From: Methanolobus sp. ZRKC5
GTDB taxonomy: Archaea; Halobacteriota; Methanosarcinia; Methanosarcinales; Methanosarcinaceae
DNA length: 64,000 nucleotides
Reading direction: 5' to 3'
Assembly (NCBI RefSeq): GCF_038446525.1
Contig: NZ_CP151792.1
Location: forward strand, 1,798,001-1,862,000
The notes beneath the pieces were generated by a model. The model worked only from the letters and a program-made list of their open reading frames with translations, was not told the origin of the DNA and did not search any database. Positions 18,077-27,298 of the stretch are shown here, piece after piece (positions within the stretch are counted from its first letter, which is position 1; every line of letters starts with the position of its first letter). The position numbers were made by a program, and so were the translations under genes.

Positions 18077-18364
18077 TTAGTCCGTACAGATGCACGGATT
18101 TTTTCCACATGTTGGACACTTGCCGGGATACTTCTCTAAAAAAGCGGTTTCAAGATCTATGTCGTAGAGGTTTGCAAGTGCGGCTATCCATGCAAAACAG
18201 TCGGCTAGCTCTTCCCTGATATTATCCATGTCCTCCCTGCGGATGGCTTCTGCAAGCTCGCCGATCTCTTCCACAAGCCAGAGGGTGGTTGCTGGTGCGC
18301 CTCTCCTTCTGTCGTTATGGGCGTAGAGATCGTACATTCTTTTCTGGAATTCTGAGATTTCCAT
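18077..18364 (-). CDS. MazG-like nucleotide pyrophosphohydrolase with cysteine-rich tail
   Basis: 95 residues. The MazG core shows TTLWLVEEIGELAEAIRREDMDNIREELADCFAWIAALANLYDID, including the ExxE and ExxD metal ligands. Such proteins hydrolyse (d)NTPs, often as house-cleaning enzymes. The last 15 residues, KCPTCGKNPCICTD, contain four closely spaced cysteines and may bind zinc; many archaeal homologues have this tail. It sits 14 bases after hisF, so they are likely one transcript. Confidence 0.88.
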   Translation of the reverse strand: MEISEFQKRMYDLYAHNDRRRGAPATTLWLVEEIGELAEAIRREDMDNIREELADCFAWIAALANLYDIDLETAFLEKYPGKCPTCGKNPCICTD

Positions 18365-18378
18365 GTCTTTCGCCTTCC

Positions 18379-19200
18379 TTAGAGCCTTACAGGAATGTCC
18401 TTTTCCCTGAGATATTTCTTGGTATCGTTAACAGTGTATTCACCAAAGTGGAATATACTTGCTGCCAGTGCTGCATCTGCTTTTCCTTTTGTGAATCCTT
18501 CGTACATATGTTCGGGGTTGCCTACGCCACCTGAGGCGATGATTGGTATCTCAAGATCATCAGAAAGTCTTTTTGTGATCGGGATGTCAAAACCGTCATA
18601 GGTTCCGTCCTTGTCCATGCTGGTGAGCAATATCTCTCCTGCACCGAGGTCTTCTACTTTTTTAGCCCATTGGACAGCATCTATTCCTGTTGGCTGCCTG
18701 CCGCCGTAGATGACCACTTCATACCATGCAGGGGTGCCGTCTTCAAGTTCAAGGATTGTCTTGTCAGGATGGTCCTTAACGTTTGTATTCCTCTTACAGT
18801 CGATGGCTGTGACGATGCACTGAGCACCGAAAATCCCGGATGCATCCTTTATAAGGTCCGGATTATTTATGGCGGCGGTGTTTATAGACACCTTGTCCGC
18901 ACCTGCTCTGAGTATCTGGCGTATATCCTCGATGGAGTTGATCCCACCTCCAACGGTCAGTGGAATAAATACTTCATCGGCAGTCCTTTCGATAACCTTG
19001 ACCATGGTTCCTCTTCCCTCATGGGATGCGGTTATGTCAAGAAAAACAAGTTCATCGGCACCCTGTTCATTGTATTGCTTGGCGAGTTCCACAGGATCCC
19101 CTGCTTTTCTCAGGTCTACGAATTCTATTCCCTTGACTACGGTTCCGCCTTCCTCATCAAGTGTAACATCAAGACATGGTATGATCCTTTTTGTGAGCAT
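18379..19200 (-). CDS. hisF: imidazole glycerol phosphate synthase cyclase subunit HisF
   Basis: 273 residues from ATG 19200; an in-frame GTG seven codons upstream is less likely because the conserved start is [14 protein letters not shown]. HisF is the TIM-barrel cyclase that, with glutaminase HisH, converts PRFAR to IGP and AICAR. The catalytic aspartates lie in PCLDV and VTAIDCKRN, with phosphate-binding loops [10 protein letters not shown] and [13 protein letters not shown]. HisH is not in the window. A promoter presumably lies in the 277 bases upstream, in which I see no gene. Confidence 0.96.
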   Translation of the reverse strand: MLTKRIIPCLDVTLDEEGGTVVKGIEFVDLRKAGDPVELAKQYNEQGADELVFLDITASHEGRGTMVKVIERTADEVFIPLTVGGGINSIEDIRQILRAGADKVSINTAAINNPDLIKDASGIFGAQCIVTAIDCKRNTNVKDHPDKTILELEDGTPAWYEVVIYGGRQPTGIDAVQWAKKVEDLGAGEILLTSMDKDGTYDGFDIPITKRLSDDLEIPIIASGGVGNPEHMYEGFTKGKADAALAASIFHFGEYTVNDTKKYLREKDIPVRL

Positions 19201-19498
19201 GTGTGATTTTGTCCCTTTCACTGAATTTGATTATTTATATCCCCCAGGCTCGCTGGCAGATGGTATCTTTAATAAGAAGATATCAAGTTTTTATTTAATA
19301 CTTGTTGTGTCCTCATATTGAATGGTAATGATTAAGATATTATTCAGAGCTTCATGCAAGTAGAATAGATATGAAAAGGTGCATGTATTTCTCTGTAAAT
19401 AGTAATTTGTATGTAGTTTCCGCCAAAAAAACGTTTCTTATAGCATATTCTCGTGTCTTGTATGTGAGCTCATTGGACTTTTTAAGTTTTTTTAGAAT

Positions 19499-20428
19499 TT
19501 AAGTTTTGATAAGTTCGAGATTTTGTTCAAATATTTTTGAATAAATCCTAATAAGTCTGAGTTCTTCGCATGTTTTTTTGAGTTTATGTTCAAGCTCAAG
19601 GATATCATGTTCAAGGATTTTGATATAATCTAATTGTTGCTCTATTCTGGCATCCTTTTTCCTTATGCCAATGTGTTGCTTCTGGATGGTTACCTGTTTT
19701 CCTATTTCTTCCTCGTTTTTTTGTTTTAGTTCTGCAAGCTCATTATCTCGGGATTCGATTTCCTTCTCCCTGAAGGATAAGGTCTCATTAAGGTGCTTGA
19801 CATATTCGCGTCTGCGCTCAATTTTTTCATTTTCAATCTCGTTGTCGATTTCATGGGATGCTATCTCATCTTTTTGCGCTGCAATCTTCTCGACCTTTCT
19901 ATCAAGCCTGGTCTTGGTTTTTGTAAGTCTCTTTTGTCTTTTACTAACAGTTAATTCTTCTTCGTATTGGGAGCGAATTATCCTGTAATTTTCTGCTTTT
20001 CTTTTTTGAAGGGAATCATTATCCACTTCATATTTTTTCATCTGATATTCAAGTTCTCTTTCATTTTTTGAGAATTCCTCTCTTTTTCTCTCGTATTCCT
20101 TCTTTGCAAACTTCAGTTCATCGGTTTTGATAATAAGTTTTTCATATTCAAGGGAAATCAGTTTTTTTGCTTCACGGATTTTATGATATTCTTCGATAAG
20201 CAGTGATTCATCGGCTTTTATTTGCTCTTTTTTCAAAGCAATCTCAGCACGCTTTTTATCAACTTCATCAAGCTGACTGAAATATGTGGTTTTAATGTCT
20301 TCCAGATTCTGTAATTGATTCTGGTAAAATAGTTCTTCACTCATATTACGACTTGATCCTGATTTTTTATTATCCTGAAGTTTTAATATGTGTTTTGGTT
20401 TTGAATCTATGATACATGTCCGGTTCAT
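19499..20428 (-). CDS. long coiled-coil protein of unknown function
   Basis: 309 residues, of which about 30-300 are continuous heptad-rich coiled coil, Glu/Lys-dominated (ELFYQNQLQNLEDIKTTYF; KEKEIESRDNELAELKQK). No signal peptide or membrane segment. A start at the internal ATG 20344 (MSEELFYQ) would remove an N-terminus lacking coiled-coil character and is possible; neither start has a clear Shine-Dalgarno. The coil may act as a spacer, scaffold or cytoskeletal element. It stands alone between long non-coding stretches. Confidence 0.65.
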   Translation of the reverse strand: MNRTCIIDSKPKHILKLQDNKKSGSSRNMSEELFYQNQLQNLEDIKTTYFSQLDEVDKKRAEIALKKEQIKADESLLIEEYHKIREAKKLISLEYEKLIIKTDELKFAKKEYERKREEFSKNERELEYQMKKYEVDNDSLQKRKAENYRIIRSQYEEELTVSKRQKRLTKTKTRLDRKVEKIAAQKDEIASHEIDNEIENEKIERRREYVKHLNETLSFREKEIESRDNELAELKQKNEEEIGKQVTIQKQHIGIRKKDARIEQQLDYIKILEHDILELEHKLKKTCEELRLIRIYSKIFEQNLELIKT

Positions 20429-21140
20429 AACAAATTGGTTTCAGAGATACCTATGTCGATAATAAAATACATTTATGTATCTATATAAAAGAATCATGTT
20501 CATACTTTTGAAAAATGAATACAAATCAGTCATTTTGATTAATTATTATGTACATTTAAAAAATAAATGTTTTTCAGAATAGGACTAAATATGGTTCAGT
20601 AAAACATCATAAAACTCACAAACATTTTAAATCGAGGCGCGTTCATGAATTCGCTAATAGTGTGGGGAGTGGGATTTAATAGCTATCTAAAAACGGGTTG
20701 TGCAAATCATAGCGCCTCAATAATCACCTTCTATATAGGTGTTGTCATATTATTTTGGGGCATATGTACCGCTAAAAAAATAACTATTTTTCTATTATTA
20801 TCTAAAGCGCAAGCTATGTGGTAAGTGATTTAAAATGCACGTGCTCCTCTCTAATCAATTATGGTTGGTATGCGAGTTTCAGCCAAAGCCACACATTTTA
20901 TGCATGTCACCGTGCCTTATTTGTCAGATTATTTAGCAAGTATTTATGTTTTGTTAAATTATTCTGTCACTTAGGTTAAGGGTGAAAGGAATGTGTGTTT
21001 GGTTTGAAATTAGGGGCTTGAGGTTTTTTTAAGTCAAAAATCAACTCGTGATGATTTTTAATCTAAAGTAAAATAATGGGATAAATTACATTTTTTGCAA
21101 TCATTGCATTTTTAATCCAAAAAAGGCTTTTCTCCCTATT
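20429..21140. other. 712-base gene-free, A+T-rich stretch
   Basis: No ORF with protein-like composition is visible on either strand. The only local structure I find is the GAGGCGC/GCGCCTC inverted pair described separately. A T-rich tail runs toward 21130. The stretch separates the coiled-coil gene from DUF1614, both transcribed leftward, so its left end should hold the coiled-coil gene's promoter. Confidence 0.6.
20634..20718. ncRNA. possible structured RNA closed by a GC stem
   Basis: GAGGCGC (20634-20640) and GCGCCTC (20712-20718) are exact inverted copies, the only G+C-rich patches in a long A+T-rich gap. They would close an 85-nucleotide RNA containing short G-rich segments (GTGTGGGGAGTGGG). 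No known RNA family recognised. A seven-base pairing could arise by chance, so this is only a candidate. Confidence 0.25.
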
Positions 21141-21848
21141 TCAAACCAACAACACCGCAATAACTCCAGCCAAAAACACACCGTCAAAAGTTCCTGCGCC
21201 GCCGATACTCACAACTGGAGCTCCCAGTTTGGTAATTGCGCGCATGTTCAGCAGGTCGGCGCCTATCAGGGTGCCCAGAGTGCCGCTGGTGTAGGCTATA
21301 GCGAAGATGAGTTCGTGCTGGACATTGGTTGTGTAGACGATGATGATGGAGCTCAGAGCTGCGGCTATTGGTGGGAGTAGTGCAGGGGAAACGATGCCCA
21401 CGCCTCTGACCGGTCTGGCAACAGCTTTTGTGATCAGGGCAACGAACAGGGTGGCGTAGAGGGCGTAGATAACGGCATTGGGGAATAGGGTTAGCAGGTA
21501 GAAGGAGACAATGGTTGGGATGAGTGCTCCGCCTACGTTAATGGCTACGGTTGTCCTTGTGGTATGTGTCTTCCTGAATGGGACACGGTATGAGACTCCG
21601 AAGACCTTTATGTATCTCTGCTCCTCAATTGGGGTCTTAGACTCGATAGTTTTCAGGGGTATATTGATATTGCTTCCGATAAGTGAGGCAAGAAGCAGGA
21701 TAAGTGCATCTTCCCATGAGAAACCTATCTTTGCAAAGGCACTGCTCACAAAACCGAAGAAAAGCACGGAAATACTGAAAGCAAGGATTAAAGTGAGTAT
21801 CAGCGTAAAAATAAACGTAAAAGGATTATAAAATATCCGGTGCCTCAT
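21141..21848 (-). CDS. DUF1614 integral membrane protein
   Basis: 235 residues with about six or seven hydrophobic segments (FTFIFTLILTLILAFSISVLFFGF at the N-terminus). Conserved family stretches include LLLASLIGSNINIPLKTIES, INVGGALIPTIVSFYLL and the C-terminal IGADLLNMRAITKLGAPVVSIGGAGTFDGVFLAGVIAVLLV. Its function is unknown; the glycine-rich motifs suggest a transporter or channel-like fold. The start codon is only 29 bases from the end of an insertion sequence, so its native promoter has probably been displaced. Confidence 0.85.
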   Translation of the reverse strand: MRHRIFYNPFTFIFTLILTLILAFSISVLFFGFVSSAFAKIGFSWEDALILLLASLIGSNINIPLKTIESKTPIEEQRYIKVFGVSYRVPFRKTHTTRTTVAINVGGALIPTIVSFYLLTLFPNAVIYALYATLFVALITKAVARPVRGVGIVSPALLPPIAAALSSIIIVYTTNVQHELIFAIAYTSGTLGTLIGADLLNMRAITKLGAPVVSIGGAGTFDGVFLAGVIAVLLV

Positions 21849-21872
21849 AGCATATTGTCCTTGTTAACAATA

Positions 21873-21889
21873 TATAGAGGATTTCGATA
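21873..21889 (+). repeat. left terminal inverted repeat (with TATA flank)
   Basis: TATAGAGGATTTCGATA, the exact inverse of 23011-23027. Whether TATA belongs to the repeat or is a duplicated target cannot be told, because it is palindromic. Confidence 0.85.
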
Positions 21890-23023
21890 TTCCCTCATTT
21901 TAGATCATTAAAGTATTCAAACTCAATTATATCCTCTCATTTTTTATCATTTTGTTTAATTTCTCTTCATTAATCCTTATTTTTAGTATAGCTCCCGCTA
22001 TCCTAAATTACTCCTTTGGTTTTTAGTGTCCTCAATTGATGCAGATTAAAACAAAAAGCTGTCATCAACATTTTTGCATTCACTCTTTCTACAGTTGTAA
22101 CAAGAACCTTTCTGGTTTTAAATATTTCTTTTGTCACTGCATACACTCTTTCGCAAGGGACTCTTTTCACACTTATTCTTTCATTTCTGAGGATATCCAT
22201 TATTCCTAAAGGATGTCCTCTTACAGCTCGTTGCATTGTTGCTGCAAAACCTTTTGCTATTGCTCCAAAATATCCTTTATCTCTATACACCACTTCACCC
22301 TTTTCAGACAGATCAACCTGTGAATCGTGAAGTGATGCAGTTGTTGTCTCAAATCTTCTGATTAGTTCATAATCCTTATCAATAATTGTATGAAGTTTGT
22401 ATCCAAAGTGAGATTTACCATTTTTCTTAGTCCAGGTTCCATCTTTGCTTCTTCTTGTTTTCGCATCTTTTCCTCTGAGTACATCTGCTTTTGCATGTCC
22501 TGGATCTGAGTGAATAAAAGTTGCATCCTGGATCATTCCTTTTTTAATCTTCAAACCAAGAGCATCAAGCTGATTCTGCATTTCATCCCACACCGCTTTT
22601 TCTTTACCATTGTCGATAATTCTCTTCCTGAATGACCAGACAGTTGTACTGTCTGGTACATATTCAGGAAATCCCAGGAATTTCCTAAAGGATATCCTGT
22701 CAATACACTGCTTTTCAAGCTCAGCATCAGAAAGACCATGCCATTGTTGCAGAACAAGCATCTTGAACATTACAATAACATCAGCTTCAGGCCGTCCGCC
22801 TGAAGCTGTTCTGTTTATGTACATTGACTCCAGAATAGGGCGAAAAGGCTTCCAATCTACTAAATATTCAATTTCAGCAAGCTTATCTCCGACAGATTGG
22901 AGACGCTTATATTCTTCATTTAAGGCAAAATCAGTAAAAGAATCCATAATAGTAAATTTGCTTTGCTATTATTTAAATTTTATTAAATTGTATGGGTATT
23001 GATGGTAGTTTATCGAAATCCTC
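21877..23023 (-). mobile_element. IS5-family insertion sequence, apparently intact
   Basis: The element is bounded by exact terminal inverted repeats: TATAGAGGATTTCGATA at 21873-21889 and its inverse at 23011-23027. The outermost TATA on each side is self-complementary and may be a target duplication, which would leave GAGGATTTCGATA as the 13-base repeat and about 1147 bp of element. Inside is a single full-length transposase gene. It lies between two same-direction genes, 29 bases upstream of DUF1614 and 25 bases downstream of the bifunctional-nuclease gene. Confidence 0.85.
22003..22947 (-). CDS. IS5-family DDE transposase
   Basis: 314 residues, uninterrupted. The N-terminal DUF772-type domain is clear: GGRPEADVIVMFKMLVLQQWHGLSDAELEKQ, then FRKFLGFPEYVPDSTTVWSFRKRI. 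The catalytic core follows: first Asp in MIQDATFIHSDPGH, second in VVYRDKGYFG, and Glu in CERVYAVTKEIFKTRK. Length and motif spacing are normal, so the element may still be mobile. The relation to the IS5 rather than the IS1182 family is by motif style only. Confidence 0.92.
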   Translation of the reverse strand: MDSFTDFALNEEYKRLQSVGDKLAEIEYLVDWKPFRPILESMYINRTASGGRPEADVIVMFKMLVLQQWHGLSDAELEKQCIDRISFRKFLGFPEYVPDSTTVWSFRKRIIDNGKEKAVWDEMQNQLDALGLKIKKGMIQDATFIHSDPGHAKADVLRGKDAKTRRSKDGTWTKKNGKSHFGYKLHTIIDKDYELIRRFETTTASLHDSQVDLSEKGEVVYRDKGYFGAIAKGFAATMQRAVRGHPLGIMDILRNERISVKRVPCERVYAVTKEIFKTRKVLVTTVERVNAKMLMTAFCFNLHQLRTLKTKGVI

Positions 23024-23027
23024 TATA
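23011..23027 (-). repeat. right terminal inverted repeat (with TATA flank)
   Basis: TATCGAAATCCTCTATA, the exact inverse of 21873-21889. The transposase start codon lies 64 bases inside this end, which should therefore carry the transposase promoter. Confidence 0.85.
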
Positions 23028-23047
23028 CTTTTTTGGGTAAGGCGGGT

Positions 23048-23512
23048 CTAAACAATTCCCGTAATTGCCTTAGATCCCTGGAAATTTTCCTTAGAGATGG
23101 AATCGTCGTTAAAAACATCCTCGTTTATCATAATGACTGCATCATTTCTCAGGGCAATAGCAATACAATCACTTGGCCTTGCATCAAACTCCATGCTAAC
23201 GCCGTCCACTTTCAGCGTTATCCTGGCATAGTAGATATTATCGACCTTCTCATCAATCAGTACTCTATCAACCTTTGCACCCAGTCTTTCAAGTATAGAC
23301 ACGATAAGATCATGCGTCATAGGTCTTGGCATGGTCTCGTTCTTCATCACTGAATTAATTGACAGCGCTTCTGACTGGCCTATATGTATTGGCATAAGGA
23401 GGCCATCTTCATCTTCAAGCATAAGAGCAGGAACAGCCTTCCCGAAGATGTTGATCATGAACACCCCTTTAACAGTAACTTTTTTTATATTATTCTCAGA
23501 GTTCATTGACAC
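23048..23512 (-). CDS. bifunctional nuclease family protein (DUF151)
   Basis: 154 residues. Family features: ALMLEDEDGLLMPIHIGQSEALSI, RPMTHDLIVSILERLGAKVDRVLIDE, and DARPSDCIAIALRNDAVIMINEDVF. Plant and bacterial members (BFN domain) have reported DNase/RNase activity; the archaeal role is untested. The insertion sequence lies just beyond its stop codon and leaves the coding region intact. Confidence 0.9.
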   Translation of the reverse strand: MSMNSENNIKKVTVKGVFMINIFGKAVPALMLEDEDGLLMPIHIGQSEALSINSVMKNETMPRPMTHDLIVSILERLGAKVDRVLIDEKVDNIYYARITLKVDGVSMEFDARPSDCIAIALRNDAVIMINEDVFNDDSISKENFQGSKAITGIV

Positions 23513-23570
23513 CGGCCTTTTCCTTCTTTCTTTTTAGTTTATAAGATGCACAGCTGCTTTATCAGTATCA

Positions 23571-26500
23571 TTACTTAACTCTTTCTTTTTTACCAAACCC
23601 ACCTGCTCCGGGGGTCTCCACCACAAACAAGTCTCCTTTTCTCATATCAACAAGAGCTCTTCCTCCAAGTTCCTCAATATCTCCGTCCATATCTTCATTT
23701 CCACCTGCCCGCAAAACATAGTTGTGCCCGACCTTCCCATTCTCTCCGCCATTCAAACCCGCCGGAGGGAATTTCCTGTGGCTCGAAATGACGGCCGCTC
23801 TCATTGGTCTGAGGAACCGTATCTTCCGAACAACTCCGCACCCTCCGTTATATTCTCCTTCACCACCACTGCCTTCCCTGACAGAGAACTCCTCAAGCCT
23901 CACAGGGAATCTCCATTCCAGCACCTCCGGGTCGGTAATCCTGGAATTGGTCATATGGGTCTGTACAGCGTCAGTGCCATCAAATCCATTTCCTGCTCCA
24001 GAACCACCGCAAATGGTCTCGTAATACTGGAATTCATCATCTCCAAAAGTGAAATTGTTCATGGTGCCCTGTGATCCTGCCATCACTCCAAGCGCCCCGA
24101 AAAGCGCATCAACGATATACTGAGAAGTCTCAACATTCCCCGCCACCACAGCTGCAGGGTATTCAGGGTTCAGTATGCTCTTTTCAGGGATACTTATCTC
24201 AAGAGGACGCAGGCAGCCTTCATTAAGTGGAATATCCTTCTCCACCAGTGACCTGAACACATAAAGCACCGCAGCCTTACACACAGCCACCGGAGCATTC
24301 AAATTTCCAGGATGCTGCCCGGAAGTTCCGGCAAAGTCGATGTGTGCTGCTCTCTTCTTGTGGTCAATACTGACCTTCACGTGTATAGCCGTCCCATCAT
24401 CAAAGGAAAGTGAGAAATTCCCGTTCTTCAGTACTTCGATAACTCTTCTCACAGATTCTTCGGCATTGTCCATGACATGTCTCGTGTATGCCTGCACCGT
24501 TTCCATAGAAAAGTGCTCCACAAGCTTTTCCAGTTCCCTGACTCCTTTCTCATTAGCAGCTACCTGTGCCTTCAGATCCGCAATATTCTGGAAAGGATTA
24601 CGTGCCGGGTATTTGCCGGAAAGCAACCATTCTTGGACCTCATCTTCAAGGAACTTTCCACAGGATACGATTATCTGTCCTTTTGTCAGCACTCCTTCCT
24701 CCTCTATGTGCCTGCTCTCAGGTGGTATGGACCCCGGAGTCACTCCACCAATATCAGCATGATGTCCTCTGGAAGCCACAAAGAATGCAAGCTCATTTTC
24801 ATGAAACACAGGGGTAATAACTGTAATGTCAGGTAGATGCGTCCCGCCTTCAAAGGGAGAATTGAGCATGAAAACATCTCCTGATTTCATATCAGGGAAC
24901 TTCCTGAAAATCGATTTGACACTCTCACCCATGGAACCGAGATGGACAGGTATATGAGGCGCGTTGGCTATGAGATTTCCCTCCCCATCAAAAAGCGCAC
25001 ATGAAAAGTCAAGCCTTTCTTTGATATTGACTGAATAAGATGTATTCTGGAGTGTGTACCCCATCTGCTGTGCAATGGACATGAATCTGTTATTGAATAT
25101 CTCAAGCATCACAGGCTCAGCTTCAGTACCAATCGACTCCCTCTTTGGCAGAGCACTCACTCTTTCAAGCACCAGTTCCTGGTTCTCTGTAAGCTCAGCC
25201 TCCCAGCCCGGTTCGATTACAACAGTAGTATTTGTTTCCACAATAATGGAAGGTCCTTTAATTTTAGTTTCTGACACAAGTTTTTCTCTTCTGTAAATAG
25301 GCGTTTTATGTGGTTCGCCGCAAGTGTACATAATCATATCAGGCAACCTGTCTCCCTCTTCTGAAGCAACATTGGGGATGGTGGATTTCCGCATAGTTTC
25401 CCCTGAACCGATTATCTCTGTGGAAACCGCTTCTATAACCAGTTCCTTGTTATCCATGATAAAGCCGAAACGGTTCTTATGCTCATTCTCAAAAGACCTT
25501 TTAATCTTTTTTTCATTATCAAGGTCAACAATAATGGAAGTCCCAGCATCACGGTATTTGACATGGACTTTATGCAGTGCACTGATGTCATCCTCCGAAA
25601 CACCCTGAATCCGCATTTCTTCCTTGCCGCTCATTTCCATTTCAGTGGCAATGCCCCGGAGTTCTGCTATAAGTTTTCTCTCAAGCTTTTTCTCTACAGC
25701 ATGCTCTTTCATAATACGCTGGTCTGCAAGTCCCATTCCGTATGCGGAAAGCACTCCTGCAAACGGGTGTATCAGTATTTTCTTAATATTCAGTGCATCC
25801 GCAACACCACATGCATGCTGGGCACCTGCTCCGCCAAAGCAGCAAAGGACGTAATCCTTTGTGTCATACCCGCGCTGGATTGATATTTTTTTGATAGCGT
25901 TTGCCATATTTTCAATGGCTATTTTCAAAAAACCTTCAGCCACCTGCTCAGCACTGTGTTCCTCTCCTGTAAATGAACTGACATCTTCTGCAAGGGCTGA
26001 AAATTTATCTATCACAACATCAGAATTAAGTGGCATGTCTGCACTGTGGCCGAATACATGTGGGAAATGTTGTGGGTCTATCTTGCCAAGCATCAGGTTA
26101 CAATCGGTAATTGTGAGTGGACCTCCCTTGCGATAACATGCAGGCCCCGGCTCGGAACCTGCAGAATCCGGCCCGACCGTGAATCTTCCGGCATCGAAAT
26201 GAAGTATTGATCCTCCACCTGCTGCCACGGTGTGAATATAGAGCATTGGAGAGCGCAGGTGAACTCCGGCAATCTCCGTTTCAAAACTTCTCTCATATTC
26301 TCCGTTGTAATGGGCCACATCTGTGGAAGTTCCACCCATGTCGAAAGTGACCACTTTCTCAAAACCTGCCATGCCGGATGTTTCCACAGCTCCTACAATT
26401 CCGCCGGCAGGTCCGGACAGAATGCAGTCCTTGCCCCTGAATTGAGTAGCTTCGATCAGTCCGCCGTTGGACTGCATGAACATGAGTTTGGTATTGTCTC

Positions 26501-27209
26501 CTCCAGTTTCAAGGGTGCTTGCTATCATGTCGATATATCTTCGTAGCACAGGGGAAAGGTAAGCATCCACAACAGTTGTTTCCCCGCTGCTTATGAGTTT
26601 CATAAGAGGGCTCACTTCGTGTGAAAGTGATATCTGCGTAAAACCGATTTCCTTTGCAATCTCCTTAAGCTGCAGCTCATGTTCCGGGTAACGATATGCA
26701 TGCATCAGTACAATGGCAATCGAACGAATTCCCTGAGAATATATTCTCTCTAGTTCCCTGCACGAGTTCTCCGTATCAAGGCTAATCAACTCCTCACCTG
26801 ATGCATTGTAACGTTCCTTAACCTCGATGATCTTGTCATAGAGCAGCTCCGGTAGTTCTATCTTCAAAGCGAAGATATCAGGTCTGTTCTGGTATCCAAT
26901 TCTCAAAGCATCCATGAAACCTTCTGTGATTACCAGTGCAGTAGTTTCTCCCTTTCGTTCAAGCAATGCATTCGTCCCAACAGTTGTTCCCATCTTGATG
27001 GATGATATCATTTCCGTTGGCAGGTTGGACTTTGGGTCTATCCTGAGTATGGTCCTTATTCCATGCATTGCAGCATCTGTATAGTGTTCCGGGTCTACTG
27101 ACAGTAGTTTGTGTGCAAGCAACTGTCCATCAGGTTTCCGGGCAACAATATCTGTGAATGTGCCGCCTCTGTCTATCCAGAATTGCCAGTTTTCTTTTTT
27201 TGAGGACAT
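23571..27209 (-). CDS. hydantoinase A/B fusion, 5-oxoprolinase-type ATP-dependent hydrolase
   Basis: 1212 residues, the size of a full 5-oxoprolinase. Residues about 9-680 form the HyuA half (WIDRGGTFTDIVARKPDGQ; FDMGGTSTDVAHYNGEYE, an actin-like ATPase motif; VLCCFGGAGAQHACGVAD). Residues about 695-1205 form the HyuB half (MLEIFNNRFMSIAQQMGYTL, PHIPVHLGSMGESV, GHHADIGGVTPGS, DFAGTS). These enzymes open lactam rings such as 5-oxoproline or hydantoins with ATP, or carboxylate related substrates. A role in recycling pyroglutamate is plausible; N-methylhydantoin-like substrates cannot be excluded. Monocistronic by spacing. Confidence 0.92.
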   Translation of the reverse strand: MSSKKENWQFWIDRGGTFTDIVARKPDGQLLAHKLLSVDPEHYTDAAMHGIRTILRIDPKSNLPTEMISSIKMGTTVGTNALLERKGETTALVITEGFMDALRIGYQNRPDIFALKIELPELLYDKIIEVKERYNASGEELISLDTENSCRELERIYSQGIRSIAIVLMHAYRYPEHELQLKEIAKEIGFTQISLSHEVSPLMKLISSGETTVVDAYLSPVLRRYIDMIASTLETGGDNTKLMFMQSNGGLIEATQFRGKDCILSGPAGGIVGAVETSGMAGFEKVVTFDMGGTSTDVAHYNGEYERSFETEIAGVHLRSPMLYIHTVAAGGGSILHFDAGRFTVGPDSAGSEPGPACYRKGGPLTITDCNLMLGKIDPQHFPHVFGHSADMPLNSDVVIDKFSALAEDVSSFTGEEHSAEQVAEGFLKIAIENMANAIKKISIQRGYDTKDYVLCCFGGAGAQHACGVADALNIKKILIHPFAGVLSAYGMGLADQRIMKEHAVEKKLERKLIAELRGIATEMEMSGKEEMRIQGVSEDDISALHKVHVKYRDAGTSIIVDLDNEKKIKRSFENEHKNRFGFIMDNKELVIEAVSTEIIGSGETMRKSTIPNVASEEGDRLPDMIMYTCGEPHKTPIYRREKLVSETKIKGPSIIVETNTTVVIEPGWEAELTENQELVLERVSALPKRESIGTEAEPVMLEIFNNRFMSIAQQMGYTLQNTSYSVNIKERLDFSCALFDGEGNLIANAPHIPVHLGSMGESVKSIFRKFPDMKSGDVFMLNSPFEGGTHLPDITVITPVFHENELAFFVASRGHHADIGGVTPGSIPPESRHIEEEGVLTKGQIIVSCGKFLEDEVQEWLLSGKYPARNPFQNIADLKAQVAANEKGVRELEKLVEHFSMETVQAYTRHVMDNAEESVRRVIEVLKNGNFSLSFDDGTAIHVKVSIDHKKRAAHIDFAGTSGQHPGNLNAPVAVCKAAVLYVFRSLVEKDIPLNEGCLRPLEISIPEKSILNPEYPAAVVAGNVETSQYIVDALFGALGVMAGSQGTMNNFTFGDDEFQYYETICGGSGAGNGFDGTDAVQTHMTNSRITDPEVLEWRFPVRLEEFSVREGSGGEGEYNGGCGVVRKIRFLRPMRAAVISSHRKFPPAGLNGGENGKVGHNYVLRAGGNEDMDGDIEELGGRALVDMRKGDLFVVETPGAGGFGKKERVK

Positions 27210-27298
27210 CGTTCTTTCATACCATAATCTGATTATTATAAAATATGCTCTGCTAAATAAGCATAAAATATTAAAAATGTTTTTGCGGTAAAAATGAA

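Noticed and set aside
23722-26546. Several 80-140 codon ORFs opposite the hydantoinase gene
   Set aside because: They are antisense shadows of a continuous 1212-codon gene with clear domains and have no independent protein-like features.
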